A DNA stretch of 64,000 bases from an uncultured Cellvibrio sp. (GTDB lineage: Bacteria > Pseudomonadota > Gammaproteobacteria > Pseudomonadales > Cellvibrionaceae). Location of the stretch: assembly GCA_946480695.1 (NCBI GenBank), contig CAMLKG010000003.1:155041-219040 (forward strand), in the 5' to 3' direction. A program made the translations under genes and the position numbers. Shown piece after piece: positions 28,908 to 37,748 of the stretch (position 1 is its first letter; the number at the start of each line of letters is the position of its first letter). A model generated the notes under the pieces. The model searched no databases. It saw only the letters and a program-made list of their open reading frames with translations, and had not been told where the DNA came from.

Positions 28908-30065
28908 ATGAAAATAGCAATCACCAGGGAGCGGCGCGCGCATGAACGCCGCGTAGCCGCAACACCGGATACCGTTAAAAAATTTATCGCGTTGGGTTTT
29001 AACGTAGCGATTGAAAAAGGCGCCGGAGAAAACAGCCGCATCCTCGATAGCGATTATCAAAATGCCGGTGCCGTTATTGAAAGTAATACCGCCAGTTTAT
29101 TGCGCGACGCTGACATAGTGTTAAAAGTGCAACGTCCCCTGCTTGGAGATGAAGGCGATATCAACGAACTGGCGTTACTTAAACGCGGTGCGCTGTTAAT
29201 CGCTATGCTTGCGCCTTACTCAGATCCCTCCGCCATTACCCAATACGCGCAAGCGGGTATTACCGCCATGACATTGGAATTTGTGCCGCGCATTACCCGT
29301 GCGCAATCCATGGATGTGCTGAGCTCGCAATCCAACCTTGCGGGTTATCGCGCGGTATTGGAAGCGGTCAATATTTATGATCGCGCAATGCCAATGATGA
29401 TGACTGCGGCGGGAACCATCGCACCGGCGCGTGTAATGGTGCTTGGTGCCGGCGTCGCCGGGCTGCAAGCGATTGCCACCGCGCGCCGCTTGGGCGCGAT
29501 TGTTTCCGCAACCGATGTGCGCGCCGCGTCAAAAGAGCAAGTGGAAAGTCTCGGTGGGAAATTTGTCATGGTAGACAGTGATGAAGTAAAAAACGCCGAA
29601 ACCGCTGGCGGTTACGCCAGGGAAATGAGCGAGGATTACAAACGCCGCCAGGCCGAATTAGTCGCTGAAACCTTAAAAAAACAAGATATTGCCATTTGTA
29701 CCGCGTTAATTCCCGGCCGAAAGGCGCCGACATTAATTAATGATGACATGGTGCACTCCATGCGCCCCGGTTCAGTAATTGTCGACCTTGCCGCAGAGCA
29801 GGGCGGCAATTGCACACTTACCAAGCCGGGTGAAATCATAGAAGTGAATGGGGTAAGCATAATCGGCTTGCTCAACATACCGAGCCGCTTATCAGCGGAT
29901 GCCAGTGCACTCTACGCAAAAAATGTATTGAATTTTATTATTCCCATGGTGAATGCAGATAAAGCGCTGGCAGTGAACTGGCATGATGAAATTATTGCTG
30001 CAACAGTGCTCACGCGGGATGGAGATATCGTTCATCCAAACTTTAAACCTGCAACGGCAGCCTAG
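28908..30065 (+). CDS. pntAA: NAD(P) transhydrogenase subunit alpha, NAD-binding part
   Basis: 385 residues. It is the soluble dI (NAD(H)-binding) domain of the three-subunit proton-translocating transhydrogenase. Signatures are [19 protein letters not shown], the alanine-dehydrogenase-like core with [18 protein letters not shown], and [15 protein letters not shown]. The start ATG 28908 has GAGAGGG 10 bases upstream; an in-frame TTG at 28872 is less likely. pntAB follows after 11 bp and pntB 2 bp later, so this is one operon, split in the way seen in Rhodospirillum rather than fused as in E. coli PntA. It would balance NADH and NADPH during growth on uronates, whose reductases use these cofactors. 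Confidence 0.92.
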   Translation: MKIAITRERRAHERRVAATPDTVKKFIALGFNVAIEKGAGENSRILDSDYQNAGAVIESNTASLLRDADIVLKVQRPLLGDEGDINELALLKRGALLIAMLAPYSDPSAITQYAQAGITAMTLEFVPRITRAQSMDVLSSQSNLAGYRAVLEAVNIYDRAMPMMMTAAGTIAPARVMVLGAGVAGLQAIATARRLGAIVSATDVRAASKEQVESLGGKFVMVDSDEVKNAETAGGYAREMSEDYKRRQAELVAETLKKQDIAICTALIPGRKAPTLINDDMVHSMRPGSVIVDLAAEQGGNCTLTKPGEIIEVNGVSIIGLLNIPSRLSADASALYAKNVLNFIIPMVNADKALAVNWHDEIIAATVLTRDGDIVHPNFKPATAA

Positions 30066-30076
30066 GGAGAGTCATC

Positions 30077-30376
30077 ATGGAAACCGGCTTTGTTTCGCAA
30101 TTATCTATTTTTGTGCTCGCTATTTTTGTTGGTTACTACGTGGTCTGGAGCGTAACCCCGGCACTACACACACCATTGATGGCAGTGACCAATGCGATTT
30201 CCAGTGTAATTATTGTCGGTGCATTGATTGCCGTTGGCCCGGAAGGCATGAGCCTATCCAAAGTGCTCGGATTTATCGCCATGGTGTTAGCCGCGATTAA
30301 TATTTTTGGCGGCTTCACCGTTACCCAGCGCATGCTCGCCATGTATAAAAAGAAAGATAAGGCAGGGAGCAAATAA
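30077..30376 (+). CDS. pntAB: NAD(P) transhydrogenase subunit alpha, membrane part
   Basis: 99 residues with three to four hydrophobic helices ([50 protein letters not shown]) and a basic C-terminus. Size, order and the [10 protein letters not shown] motif match the small dII subunit PntAB. A Shine-Dalgarno GGGAGAG lies just upstream. It forms half of the proton channel with PntB. Confidence 0.92.
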   Translation: METGFVSQLSIFVLAIFVGYYVVWSVTPALHTPLMAVTNAISSVIIVGALIAVGPEGMSLSKVLGFIAMVLAAINIFGGFTVTQRMLAMYKKKDKAGSK

Positions 30377-30378
30377 TT

Positions 30379-31782
30379 ATGAATAGCGTCCATGAAAGCT
30401 TAACCGCGTTTGCGTATCTGGTGGCTGCAATTTTATTTATTCTCGCATTGCGGGGTTTGTCATCCCCGGAATCGTCACGCCGTGGCAATACGCTTGGCAT
30501 GACGGGTATGGCAATCGCCATCGTTACTACAATGTTAAGTCCGGAAATTGTTTCCTACGGCTGGATTTTTTTGGCGCTCGCCATAGGTGCGGTAATCGGT
30601 ATTTTTATCGCGCGAAAAATTGCCATGACCGCCATGCCGCAATTGGTGGCGGCATTTCACAGCCTGGTGGGAATGGCGGCGGTGTTGGTGGCGGGTGCGG
30701 CATTTAGCAACCCGCTCGCATTTGGTATTGCCGATAGCAACGGTGAAATTTTTATCGCCAGCCGTATTGAAATGGGCTTGGGTGTGGTGATTGGTGCAAT
30801 TACCTTTTCAGGTTCGATCATCGCGTTTACCAAATTACAGGGCCTGGTGTCCGGCAAACCAATTGTGTTCGGCGGCCAGCATTTGCTGAATGCGTTGCTT
30901 GGTTTGTTCATTGTCGGATTGATTATTTATTTTTGCCTTGACCAGTCACCCTGGATTTTCTGGAGCATGACGGCACTGGCATTTTTAATTGGTGTGCTGC
31001 TGATTATTCCCATCGGCGGGGCCGATATGCCCGTGGTGGTTTCCATGCTCAACTCCTATTCAGGCTGGGCCGCCGCCGGTATCGGTTTTACCTTACATAA
31101 CAATGCGCTAATTGTAACTGGTGCACTAGTCGGCTCGTCGGGTGCCATTCTTTCCTATATCATGTGCAAAGGCATGAACCGCTCATTTTTCAATGTGATC
31201 CTGGGTGGTTTTGGTGCGGATGCAACAGCAATGGCGAGCAGCGGCGGTGAAGATCGCCCGGTAAAACAAGGTAGTGCCGAAGATGCGGCATTCATTATGA
31301 AAAATGCCGGCTCGGTCATTATTGTTCCTGGCTATGGCATGGCGGTGGCACAAGCCCAACATGCGTTACGCGAAATGGCCGATGAATTAAAACAGGCGGG
31401 CGTGAAAGTGAGTTACGCCATCCATCCCGTTGCGGGGCGTATGCCTGGCCATATGAATGTATTGCTCGCCGAAGCCAATGTGCCTTATGACGAAGTATTT
31501 GAGCTGGAAGATATTAACAATGAATTCCAAACGGCCGATGTAGCCTTTGTCATCGGTGCGAATGACGTAACCAATCCCGCCGCAAAAACCAATCCGCAAA
31601 GCCCGATTTTCGGTATGCCGATTCTGGAAGTGGAAAAGGCGCGCACCGTGCTATTTGTAAAGCGCTCCATGGCCTCGGGTTACTCCGGTGTCGAGAACGA
31701 ATTATTCCATCGTGACAACACCATGATGTTGTTTGGGGATGCAAAAAAGATGGTGGAAGCCATTGTAAAAAATATTGCCTAG
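30379..31782 (+). CDS. pntB: NAD(P) transhydrogenase subunit beta
   Basis: 467 residues, starting 2 bp after pntAB. The N-terminal half is membranous (about nine helices, with VAAFHSLVGMAAVLVA and GADMPVVVSMLNSYSGWAAA). The C-terminal dIII NADP-binding domain has VPGYGMAVAQAQH, HPVAGRMPGHMNVLLAEA, GANDVTNPAA, FVKRSMASGY and NTMMLFGDAKK, all family signatures. Inner membrane; couples proton entry to NADPH formation. Confidence 0.95.
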   Translation: MNSVHESLTAFAYLVAAILFILALRGLSSPESSRRGNTLGMTGMAIAIVTTMLSPEIVSYGWIFLALAIGAVIGIFIARKIAMTAMPQLVAAFHSLVGMAAVLVAGAAFSNPLAFGIADSNGEIFIASRIEMGLGVVIGAITFSGSIIAFTKLQGLVSGKPIVFGGQHLLNALLGLFIVGLIIYFCLDQSPWIFWSMTALAFLIGVLLIIPIGGADMPVVVSMLNSYSGWAAAGIGFTLHNNALIVTGALVGSSGAILSYIMCKGMNRSFFNVILGGFGADATAMASSGGEDRPVKQGSAEDAAFIMKNAGSVIIVPGYGMAVAQAQHALREMADELKQAGVKVSYAIHPVAGRMPGHMNVLLAEANVPYDEVFELEDINNEFQTADVAFVIGANDVTNPAAKTNPQSPIFGMPILEVEKARTVLFVKRSMASGYSGVENELFHRDNTMMLFGDAKKMVEAIVKNIA

Positions 31783-31891
31783 CGGTTTGTTACCAAGCAG
31801 TTTTGTTTGTGTGAGTTATGGAGCCCCTGGAGTGCCGCTCGGCGAGGGCACTCATTTTTTTCAATTAGCTCCGTTGTCAGGATTGGAATTT

Positions 31892-32287
31892 ATGAAGATA
31901 GAACATTTTGCGGTAAACGTAGCCGACCCCATTGCTATGGCGGATTGGTACGTAACACACCTGGGGCTGAGCCTAGTACGCAAGCAGGAAGGCGGTGCCA
32001 ATACGCATTTCCTGGCGGATGATTCCGGTGATGTGATGATTGAAATTTATAACAATCCGCCAGACCAGGTTCCCGATTATAAAAACATGAATCCTTTGTT
32101 ATTGCATTTGGCATTTGTATGCGAAAACCCGGAACAAAAACGCGCGGAGCTGGAAGCAGCGGGGGCGACCTTTGCGGAAGAGGTACATATCAAAGACGGC
32201 TCGCATCTGGTAATGATGCGCGACCCTTGGGGCCTGGCAATCCAGTTGTGTAAACGCGGGAATAAAATGCTGAAGTTCCAGCAATGA
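31892..32287 (+). CDS. VOC (glyoxalase/dioxygenase-fold) protein
   Basis: 131 residues of one vicinal-oxygen-chelate unit: MKIEHFAVNVADPIAMADWY with the first metal His, MNPLLLHLAFVCENPEQ with the second, and DPWGLAIQL at the end. ATG 31892 is chosen because homology begins exactly there; the frame is open back to 31775, overlapping the end of pntB. The reaction cannot be told from sequence (lyase, isomerase or resistance protein). It lies between pnt and kdgK, so a role in uronate metabolism or stress is possible but unproven. Confidence 0.8.
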   Translation: MKIEHFAVNVADPIAMADWYVTHLGLSLVRKQEGGANTHFLADDSGDVMIEIYNNPPDQVPDYKNMNPLLLHLAFVCENPEQKRAELEAAGATFAEEVHIKDGSHLVMMRDPWGLAIQLCKRGNKMLKFQQ

Positions 32288-32453
32288 TTTGTTAGCGGAA
32301 TTAACGCGGGAATGTGAGTTTGCTGTTCGGGAATAAGTTTCACAACCCTGGAGTCATGGATGACGACACATGGATGACCACAGGAAGCCCCATGGAGGGT
32401 TATGCGTGTTTGAAAACCTATTCCCGTACAACAAACGGATTTGAGGCAAACAA

Positions 32454-32481
32454 GCACTTCGAAGGTGCCCCTTCCAAAGTG
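32454..32481. terminator. Hairpin between convergent VOC and kdgK genes
   Basis: GCACTTCGAAGG and CCTTCCAAAGTGC can pair with one bulge around a short TGCC loop. It lies in the convergent gap between the VOC gene and kdgK. No strong T run, so weak evidence. Confidence 0.3.
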
Positions 32482-32499
32482 CTCATGTATTAATACGGC

Positions 32500-33441
32500 C
32501 TAGGCGCCAAGTTCTTTATCAAAAACAGCTTTATCAATAATCGCACCGCGGTGGCGGATGATAATACCGGCGCAGCGAATCCCCTGTTTGGCAGAATCCT
32601 CAATGGATTTTTTCTGTATGCGGCCCGCGAGATAACCCGCGTTAAAAGTATCGCCTGCGCCTGTGGTGTCGATAACGCCCTGTACCGGTGGAACAGGAAC
32701 ACGAATTTCCCCATCGGGAGTAATGATTACCGCATCATCTGCACCGCGTTTTAACACCAGTTCCGATAATCGGTAAGCAGAATAGCGCTCCTTGCAGCCT
32801 TCAATGGTTTCATCGCCCCACAACAATTGCTCGTCATCCAGTGTAAGCAATGCGATATCGGTATATTGCATGATCGCAAGCATAGCCTGTTGCGCTTCAA
32901 ATTTGTCGCGCCACAACCGGGGGCGATAATTACTGTCAAACGCGATGATCACATTCTGGTGGCGTAATTTATCCAGGCTGTTATACAAATATTCACGCGA
33001 TTTTTCGCCAATGATTGCCAGGGTAATGCCACTGAGGTAAACGCAATTGCAATCCACCAGTTTTTGGCACAATTGGTCCGCTGCTTCCTGTGAATTAAAC
33101 AATTCACGCGCAGGCGCCTCCTTGCGCCAGTAAAAGAATTCGCGTTCGCCATCAGGACGATTGCGAATAATATAGAGGCCGGGCGAGCGGCCGGGGACTT
33201 GTGTTATCAACCCGGTACCGATGTTTTCATTAGCCATGCGCTGCATGATTTGCGCACTATAAGGATCGTCGCCCAACTGTGTGACGTAATCAGTTTTCAA
33301 ACCCAGGCGAGCCATATATACCGACGTATTGTAAGTATCGCCTGCAAAAGAAAGTGCCATAGTTTCGCGGCCATTGCTGTCGGCAGTCGGAAAAGGGGAA
33401 AGCTCCACCATGACTTCGCCAATTGCTGCTATGTGTGCCAT
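32500..33441 (-). CDS. kdgK: 2-dehydro-3-deoxygluconokinase
   Basis: 313 residues, PfkB/ribokinase family. N-terminal IAAIGEVMVELSPF, the central FDSNYRPRLW, and the C-terminal PfkB signature DTTGAGDTFNAGYLAGR with the catalytic Asp (GAGD). The segments YWRKEAPARELF and LYIIRNRPDGEREFFYWR are typical of KDG kinases. It phosphorylates KDG to KDPG, joining the galacturonate (UxaA) and unsaturated-uronate (KduI/KduD) branches before an Eda aldolase that is not in the window. It is transcribed alone on the minus strand, facing away from the reductase gene at 33690. Confidence 0.93.
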   Translation of the reverse strand: MAHIAAIGEVMVELSPFPTADSNGRETMALSFAGDTYNTSVYMARLGLKTDYVTQLGDDPYSAQIMQRMANENIGTGLITQVPGRSPGLYIIRNRPDGEREFFYWRKEAPARELFNSQEAADQLCQKLVDCNCVYLSGITLAIIGEKSREYLYNSLDKLRHQNVIIAFDSNYRPRLWRDKFEAQQAMLAIMQYTDIALLTLDDEQLLWGDETIEGCKERYSAYRLSELVLKRGADDAVIITPDGEIRVPVPPVQGVIDTTGAGDTFNAGYLAGRIQKKSIEDSAKQGIRCAGIIIRHRGAIIDKAVFDKELGA

Positions 33442-33689
33442 GTTAATAATCCACGGATGTGCTGGTTGAGAATCTAAAAATGGGTTGTGCGGTGCAACAA
33501 AAACCGGACAACTATATCACTTGTTAATTACCAACCCTAGAATTTTGTTCGATTAAATGATTAGGTTTTGATAGTTTTTAATTTTTTACCGATCTATTTT
33601 TTTCATAATCCTGTTTTAAAAATTTTTCATTTTATTTTCATTTTTACATTTATTTTTCACAACGCTATTAACCTTGCTGGATTTTTATA

Positions 33690-35183
33690 ATGAATCGTTT
33701 AAATAAAAATTTATTGTCCCGGTTACCCAGGGATGTTGCGCTGCCAAACTATGATCGCGCCCAATTGGTGCCAGGCATTGTTCACCTCGGTATAGGGGCG
33801 TTCCATCGCGCGCACCAGGCTTATTACACGGAAGCGGTGTTAAATCAATTCGGTGGTAACTGGGGAATTATTGGCAGCAGCTTGCGTTCGGCAGGGGTGC
33901 GCGATCAATTGGTACCGCAGGATTGCCTGTATACATTGGTGGAGCGTTCCAGTGATGGTGAAAAGCTACAAATTATCGGCGCTGTGACCGACACGCTGGT
34001 GGGCCCGGAAAATCCTGCAGCCCTGGTGGCAGCAATGGCGCAACCGAATATTAAAATTGTATCGCTGACCGTGACGGAAAAAGGTTATTGCCATGACCCG
34101 GCGACCGGCAATTTGAATGAAGGGCACCCCGATATTATCCACGATTTGCAAAACCTTGAAAAACCCGTGTCCGCAATCGGCTTTATTGTCGCTGCGTTAA
34201 AGCAGCGCTTTGACAACCGACAAAAAGCGTTTACCGCATTAAGTTGCGATAACCTTCCGAATAACGGTGAGGTCTTGGAAAAAGTTGTATTGCAATTTGC
34301 ACAAAAAATTGCTCCCGAACTGGCACACTGGATTAAAGAAAATGCGACCTTTCCCAGCACCATGATTGACCGCATTGTTCCCGCTACTACTGAGGACGAT
34401 CGCCGCGATATTGAAGCTCGCCTGGGCGTGGAGGGCGAGAGCGTTCGCGATGAAGGTATGGTGGTATGCGAGCCATTTTCCCAATGGGTAGTGGAGGATA
34501 AGTTCGCCGATGGTCGTCCCGCGTGGGAAAAAGTCGGGGTGCTATTGGTAAAGGATGTACGCGTATTTGAAAAAATTAAATTGCGTTTATTAAATGGCGC
34601 GCACTCCACCATGGCTTACACCGGTTATCTTTCCGGTTTCCAATACATTAGCGAAGTGATGGAGCAACCGGCGTTCGTAAAGCTGGTAAAAACCTACATG
34701 GCGCGCGAAGCAGGGGAAACAATAAGTGCACCTGCGGGGTTTGATATTGAAGCTTACAAACAACAATTGCGTGATCGCTTCTCAAACAAAGCACTCAAAC
34801 ATCGCACCTGGCAAATCGCCATGGACGGTTCCCAGAAACTGCCCCAGCGCTTGCTCGAAACCTTGCGTGAGCAGCTAAAAGGGAATGGGCACATCGATAT
34901 TTTATGCCTGGGTGTGGCCGCCTGGATTCGCTACGTATCCGGTGTGGATGAAAAAGGCCAGGTGATCGACGTTTCCGATCCGCTCGCGAAGGAGTTGCGC
35001 GCTGCCTGTGATGCAAACCAAGGTGACCCCGCCGGAATGGTAAAAGCAGTGGCAGCGATCCAAAAAATCTTTGGCCCCGACTTGATGGATGAAGCGCGCT
35101 TTATTAATACCACAACGCAATGGCTGGAATCCTTCTACGCAAAAGGCGTGCTTACTAGCATTAAGGAACATTTCTCCAATTAA
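33690..35183 (+). CDS. Fructuronate/tagaturonate reductase, mannitol dehydrogenase family
   Basis: 497 residues of the polyol-specific long-chain dehydrogenase family. N-terminal VHLGIGAFHRAHQAYYTEAVL is the Rossmann region, and the family catalytic motif appears as KLRLLNGAHSTMAYTGYL (Lys, Asn, His). By overall similarity it is closest to D-mannonate oxidoreductase (UxuB). In this cluster, where UxaA and a polygalacturonase are present and UxuA is not, it could act as the tagaturonate reductase that supplies altronate to UxaA. Sequence alone does not decide, so no symbol is given. The 248-base upstream gap to kdgK is very AT-rich with T tracts and presumably holds divergent promoters. A terminator follows the gene. 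Confidence 0.88.
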   Translation: MNRLNKNLLSRLPRDVALPNYDRAQLVPGIVHLGIGAFHRAHQAYYTEAVLNQFGGNWGIIGSSLRSAGVRDQLVPQDCLYTLVERSSDGEKLQIIGAVTDTLVGPENPAALVAAMAQPNIKIVSLTVTEKGYCHDPATGNLNEGHPDIIHDLQNLEKPVSAIGFIVAALKQRFDNRQKAFTALSCDNLPNNGEVLEKVVLQFAQKIAPELAHWIKENATFPSTMIDRIVPATTEDDRRDIEARLGVEGESVRDEGMVVCEPFSQWVVEDKFADGRPAWEKVGVLLVKDVRVFEKIKLRLLNGAHSTMAYTGYLSGFQYISEVMEQPAFVKLVKTYMAREAGETISAPAGFDIEAYKQQLRDRFSNKALKHRTWQIAMDGSQKLPQRLLETLREQLKGNGHIDILCLGVAAWIRYVSGVDEKGQVIDVSDPLAKELRAACDANQGDPAGMVKAVAAIQKIFGPDLMDEARFINTTTQWLESFYAKGVLTSIKEHFSN

Positions 35184-35205
35184 TATATCGTTTACTGTCA
35201 CCTTC

Positions 35206-35225
35206 ACGCCCGCTTACGCGGGCGT
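35206..35225 (+). terminator. Intrinsic terminator after the reductase gene
   Basis: ACGCCCGC-TTAC-GCGGGCGT is a perfect 8-bp stem followed by TTTTAT. It ends 6 bases before an ATG at 35232 and 21 bases before the preferred methylesterase start at 35247, so the terminator and the translation start region almost touch. Confidence 0.75.
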
Positions 35226-35246
35226 TTTATCATGGACAATAAAACC

Positions 35247-36362
35247 ATGCGCTATTGTTTTATTGCTGCGTTCACAGCCATGTTGCTATTTTCCGGCTGC
35301 ACTTGTATCTCCCCCGCATCTTACGATGCGGCGGTTGGCACGCGAACCGGTGAAAACCCTTTGGCAAGAAATTATTTCCCAACATTACAAGCTGCGCTTG
35401 ATTCAGCACCGACCACCAACAATAAGCCCTACCGCATTTATATCGAGGCCGGCGATTATTACGAAAAAACCATTATCGCCAAACCCAATATCCACTTGAT
35501 AGGTGCCGGCAAAGGAACCACAAGAATTTATTACAACGCTTACGCCGGCCAGCAATCCACTGAGCCAGGCGCGACCCCCGGCCAAATATGGGGAACATCG
35601 GGTTCCGCCACCTTAACTATCCGTGCGGCGGATATCCGGGTGCAGCACATCACCCTTGAAAATACCTTTGATTTCCCTGGCAATGATGCACTCGCCAGTG
35701 ACGATCCCAAACGCATTGCCAATACCCAGGCAGTTGCCTTGCACCTGGATAACGGTAGCGATAGATTCCGCGCACGCGATGTGCGCATACTGGGTTACCA
35801 GGATACGTTGTTTATCAACTCCGGGCGCAGTTGGTTTGACAGGAGTTTAGTTGCGGGCAATGTTGATTTTATTTTTGGCAATGGCAACGCATTGTTTACC
35901 GATTCAGAAATAAAAACCCGCCGCCGTGGCAAACCCAACGTACCCCATGGTTATCTGGTTGCGCCTTCAACAAACATTAACAGCGAATATGGTTTTACCT
36001 TTATCAATTGTATTTTAACGCGCGATCAATCCGTTCCCGATAATTCAACACCACTCGGTCGCCCCTGGCACCCAACCACCCAATTCGCTGACGGACGTTA
36101 CGCCGACCCCAATGCAATTGGCAAAGCGGTGTTCATCAATAGCTGGATGGATACGCACATCACACAAGACGGCTGGCATTCCATGAATGGCACCGCCAAA
36201 GACGGAAGTAAAATCCCCTTCCTACCTGACGATACGCGCTTCTTTGAATACAACAGCAAAGGGCCGGGCGCCGCTGTTAACGGCAAACGGCGTCAGCTAA
36301 CCCTTACCGAAGCCGCGAATCACACTAGGGCAAAAATTTTGGAAAGCTGGCAACACGACTAG
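35247..36362 (+). CDS. CE8 pectin methylesterase, lipoprotein
   Basis: About 371 residues. The signal peptide ends in LLFSGC, a lipobox, so it is probably an outer-membrane lipoprotein. Pectinesterase (CE8) motifs are in order: a Gln in NTQAVALHLDNGSDRF, the GYQDTLF motif with the first Asp, GNVDFIFGNGNALF with the nucleophilic Asp207, and LGRPWHP with the Arg and Trp. It removes methyl esters from homogalacturonan, making it accessible to the GH28 enzyme. The start at 35247 is favoured because GGAC lies about 10 bases upstream, while ATG 35232 has its ribosome-binding region inside the terminator stem; the latter would add five residues. Confidence 0.9.
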   Translation: MRYCFIAAFTAMLLFSGCTCISPASYDAAVGTRTGENPLARNYFPTLQAALDSAPTTNNKPYRIYIEAGDYYEKTIIAKPNIHLIGAGKGTTRIYYNAYAGQQSTEPGATPGQIWGTSGSATLTIRAADIRVQHITLENTFDFPGNDALASDDPKRIANTQAVALHLDNGSDRFRARDVRILGYQDTLFINSGRSWFDRSLVAGNVDFIFGNGNALFTDSEIKTRRRGKPNVPHGYLVAPSTNINSEYGFTFINCILTRDQSVPDNSTPLGRPWHPTTQFADGRYADPNAIGKAVFINSWMDTHITQDGWHSMNGTAKDGSKIPFLPDDTRFFEYNSKGPGAAVNGKRRQLTLTEAANHTRAKILESWQHD

Positions 36363-36761
36363 TAATTTCATGTCGTTAGTTATCAGGTGAATAACCATTC
36401 TGTGATTTTTTCACATCTTCCCACCGCAATATTTCATTGTTTCGTAACAATACCCTAGCAATAATAGCTGTCAGATGCGCTTTTCAGATGAATGCCATTT
36501 TGTGTAAAGTGTTCCATTGCATGATGGCTTCCCCCAGTGACACCGGGTTCTGCCAGATTTAAAAATACTGATTCCTTACATATTTTCACAATTTGTAAAT
36601 TTATGAATTGATATTATGCAAACACTTGAAACAGTTGCTGTTTTTAAGAAAAAGCGTTCCCAGTGGCAGCCTCGTTAATTGGAATAATATCCGTCATGGG
36701 TTGTTCAATTGTTGCGCTACTGATGATAGACATTGTCCGCTAGGGATACAGCGAGATAAAG
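36363..36761. other. Intergenic region before the biosynthetic cluster
   Basis: About 400 bases of AT-rich DNA between the methylesterase and the cluster. No ORF over 25 codons with a credible start, no clear -35/-10 pair and no long palindrome. It is the most likely place for the promoter of the whole 36.8-54.3 kb unit. Confidence 0.4.
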
Positions 36762-36887
36762 GTGTTGGAATTTTTCCAGGATGATCAGCATTACGCGTTC
36801 TCCTCTCTTTATTCACGCCTGCAATATTCCCGCGCACTTTTTTTGATAATGTTTGTACTTGCATTGCTTATGAATTCCAGCATTTAA
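36762..36887 (+). CDS. Candidate small membrane protein at head of the cluster
   Basis: A 41-codon frame, GTG start with GAGA 5 bases upstream, stop TAA 36 bases before the oxidoreductase gene. The product has an amphipathic polar N-terminus (FFQDDQHYAFSS, SRLQYSR) and a single hydrophobic helix ALFLIMFVLALLM, ending in NSSI. No similarity is recognised. It is only as long as chance would sometimes allow; the well-formed helix and its place at the head of the operon are the reasons to list it. Confidence 0.35.
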   Translation: MLEFFQDDQHYAFSSLYSRLQYSRALFLIMFVLALLMNSSI

Positions 36888-36923
36888 ACGGGATTTTTAA
36901 TCATCTATCCAGGGTGAATTACT

Positions 36924-37529
36924 ATGGAAATGTATATCAGTGGTTTAGGCGGACTCGGCCTGATTAACCTGACAAAAAAAATATGTTTTCTGCTTGGACA
37001 GAAATATCCGCGTGTACTTTCTTCGGAAAGCCGTGGCATCGCGCAACGGCGCGGCAGTGTTTCCGCTTGCGTCCGCGCCGGCGATAACGTATTTACACCG
37101 CAACTGTACGCCAATCAAGCCGACGTCATTATTGCCCTGGAAGCCCTGGAGGCATTGCGCCATCCCAAATTAATTAAAGCGGGCACTGTGTGTATAGTGT
37201 CTGATATGTGTGTGAATAACCTCGGCGGTGCGCAGGGTGCGCTGCGCTATCCGGATTTTCGGGAAATTGTTTATACAATTAGCCGTTTGGGCGGAAAAGT
37301 ATTGGTAATTCCTTACACCGCTATGATGCAAAAGGATTTTTTTCTAAAGGTTCATATTTCTTCTGTTTGCCTTGCTGTCACTGGCCGCCTGTTAGGATTT
37401 TCACTGCAAGAATTGCGTGTTTTTTTCCCGGATTTATTTAAAGATGCAAAAAATTCCCTGGCGATGCAACAGGGATACGATTTATTTAGCTTCGAATTAG
37501 CAGTTGAAATTGAGAGACAAGTTGCTTGA
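36924..37529 (+). CDS. Indolepyruvate-type ferredoxin oxidoreductase, beta (gamma-domain) subunit
   Basis: 201 residues, one pyruvate:ferredoxin oxidoreductase gamma-type domain as in IorB. It starts with a glycine-rich GLGGLGLINL loop. SSESRGIAQRRGSVSACVR corresponds to the IorB segment around HGMAQRGGSV. IorB pairs with IorA to decarboxylate arylpyruvates (indole-, phenyl- or hydroxyphenylpyruvate) to arylacetyl-CoA with ferredoxin as acceptor. The alpha subunit is two genes downstream (38684), with an acyltransferase between them, an arrangement that suggests the CoA ester is passed to an ACP. AGGGTG precedes the ATG. A gap of 219 bases follows. Confidence 0.82.
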   Translation: MEMYISGLGGLGLINLTKKICFLLGQKYPRVLSSESRGIAQRRGSVSACVRAGDNVFTPQLYANQADVIIALEALEALRHPKLIKAGTVCIVSDMCVNNLGGAQGALRYPDFREIVYTISRLGGKVLVIPYTAMMQKDFFLKVHISSVCLAVTGRLLGFSLQELRVFFPDLFKDAKNSLAMQQGYDLFSFELAVEIERQVA

Positions 37530-37748
37530 TGTTTTTAGGTTTTTTTGTTGTCCCTTCCTGATTTAAGGACACGATAAAAAGGACTTAACAAAACTACAAC
37601 CCTGGCGCAAATGCGGTGCCTTGCCGAACACGATGCAAATTTCTTGCGTTGCAGGGAGCGTTTTGCCCGCATTTTGTAGATTTTTGTAAGTTCGCTGTAA
37701 CAGGTAGTCGTTCGCAGACAAGAACAGTTGATACAACGAGAAATTGTT

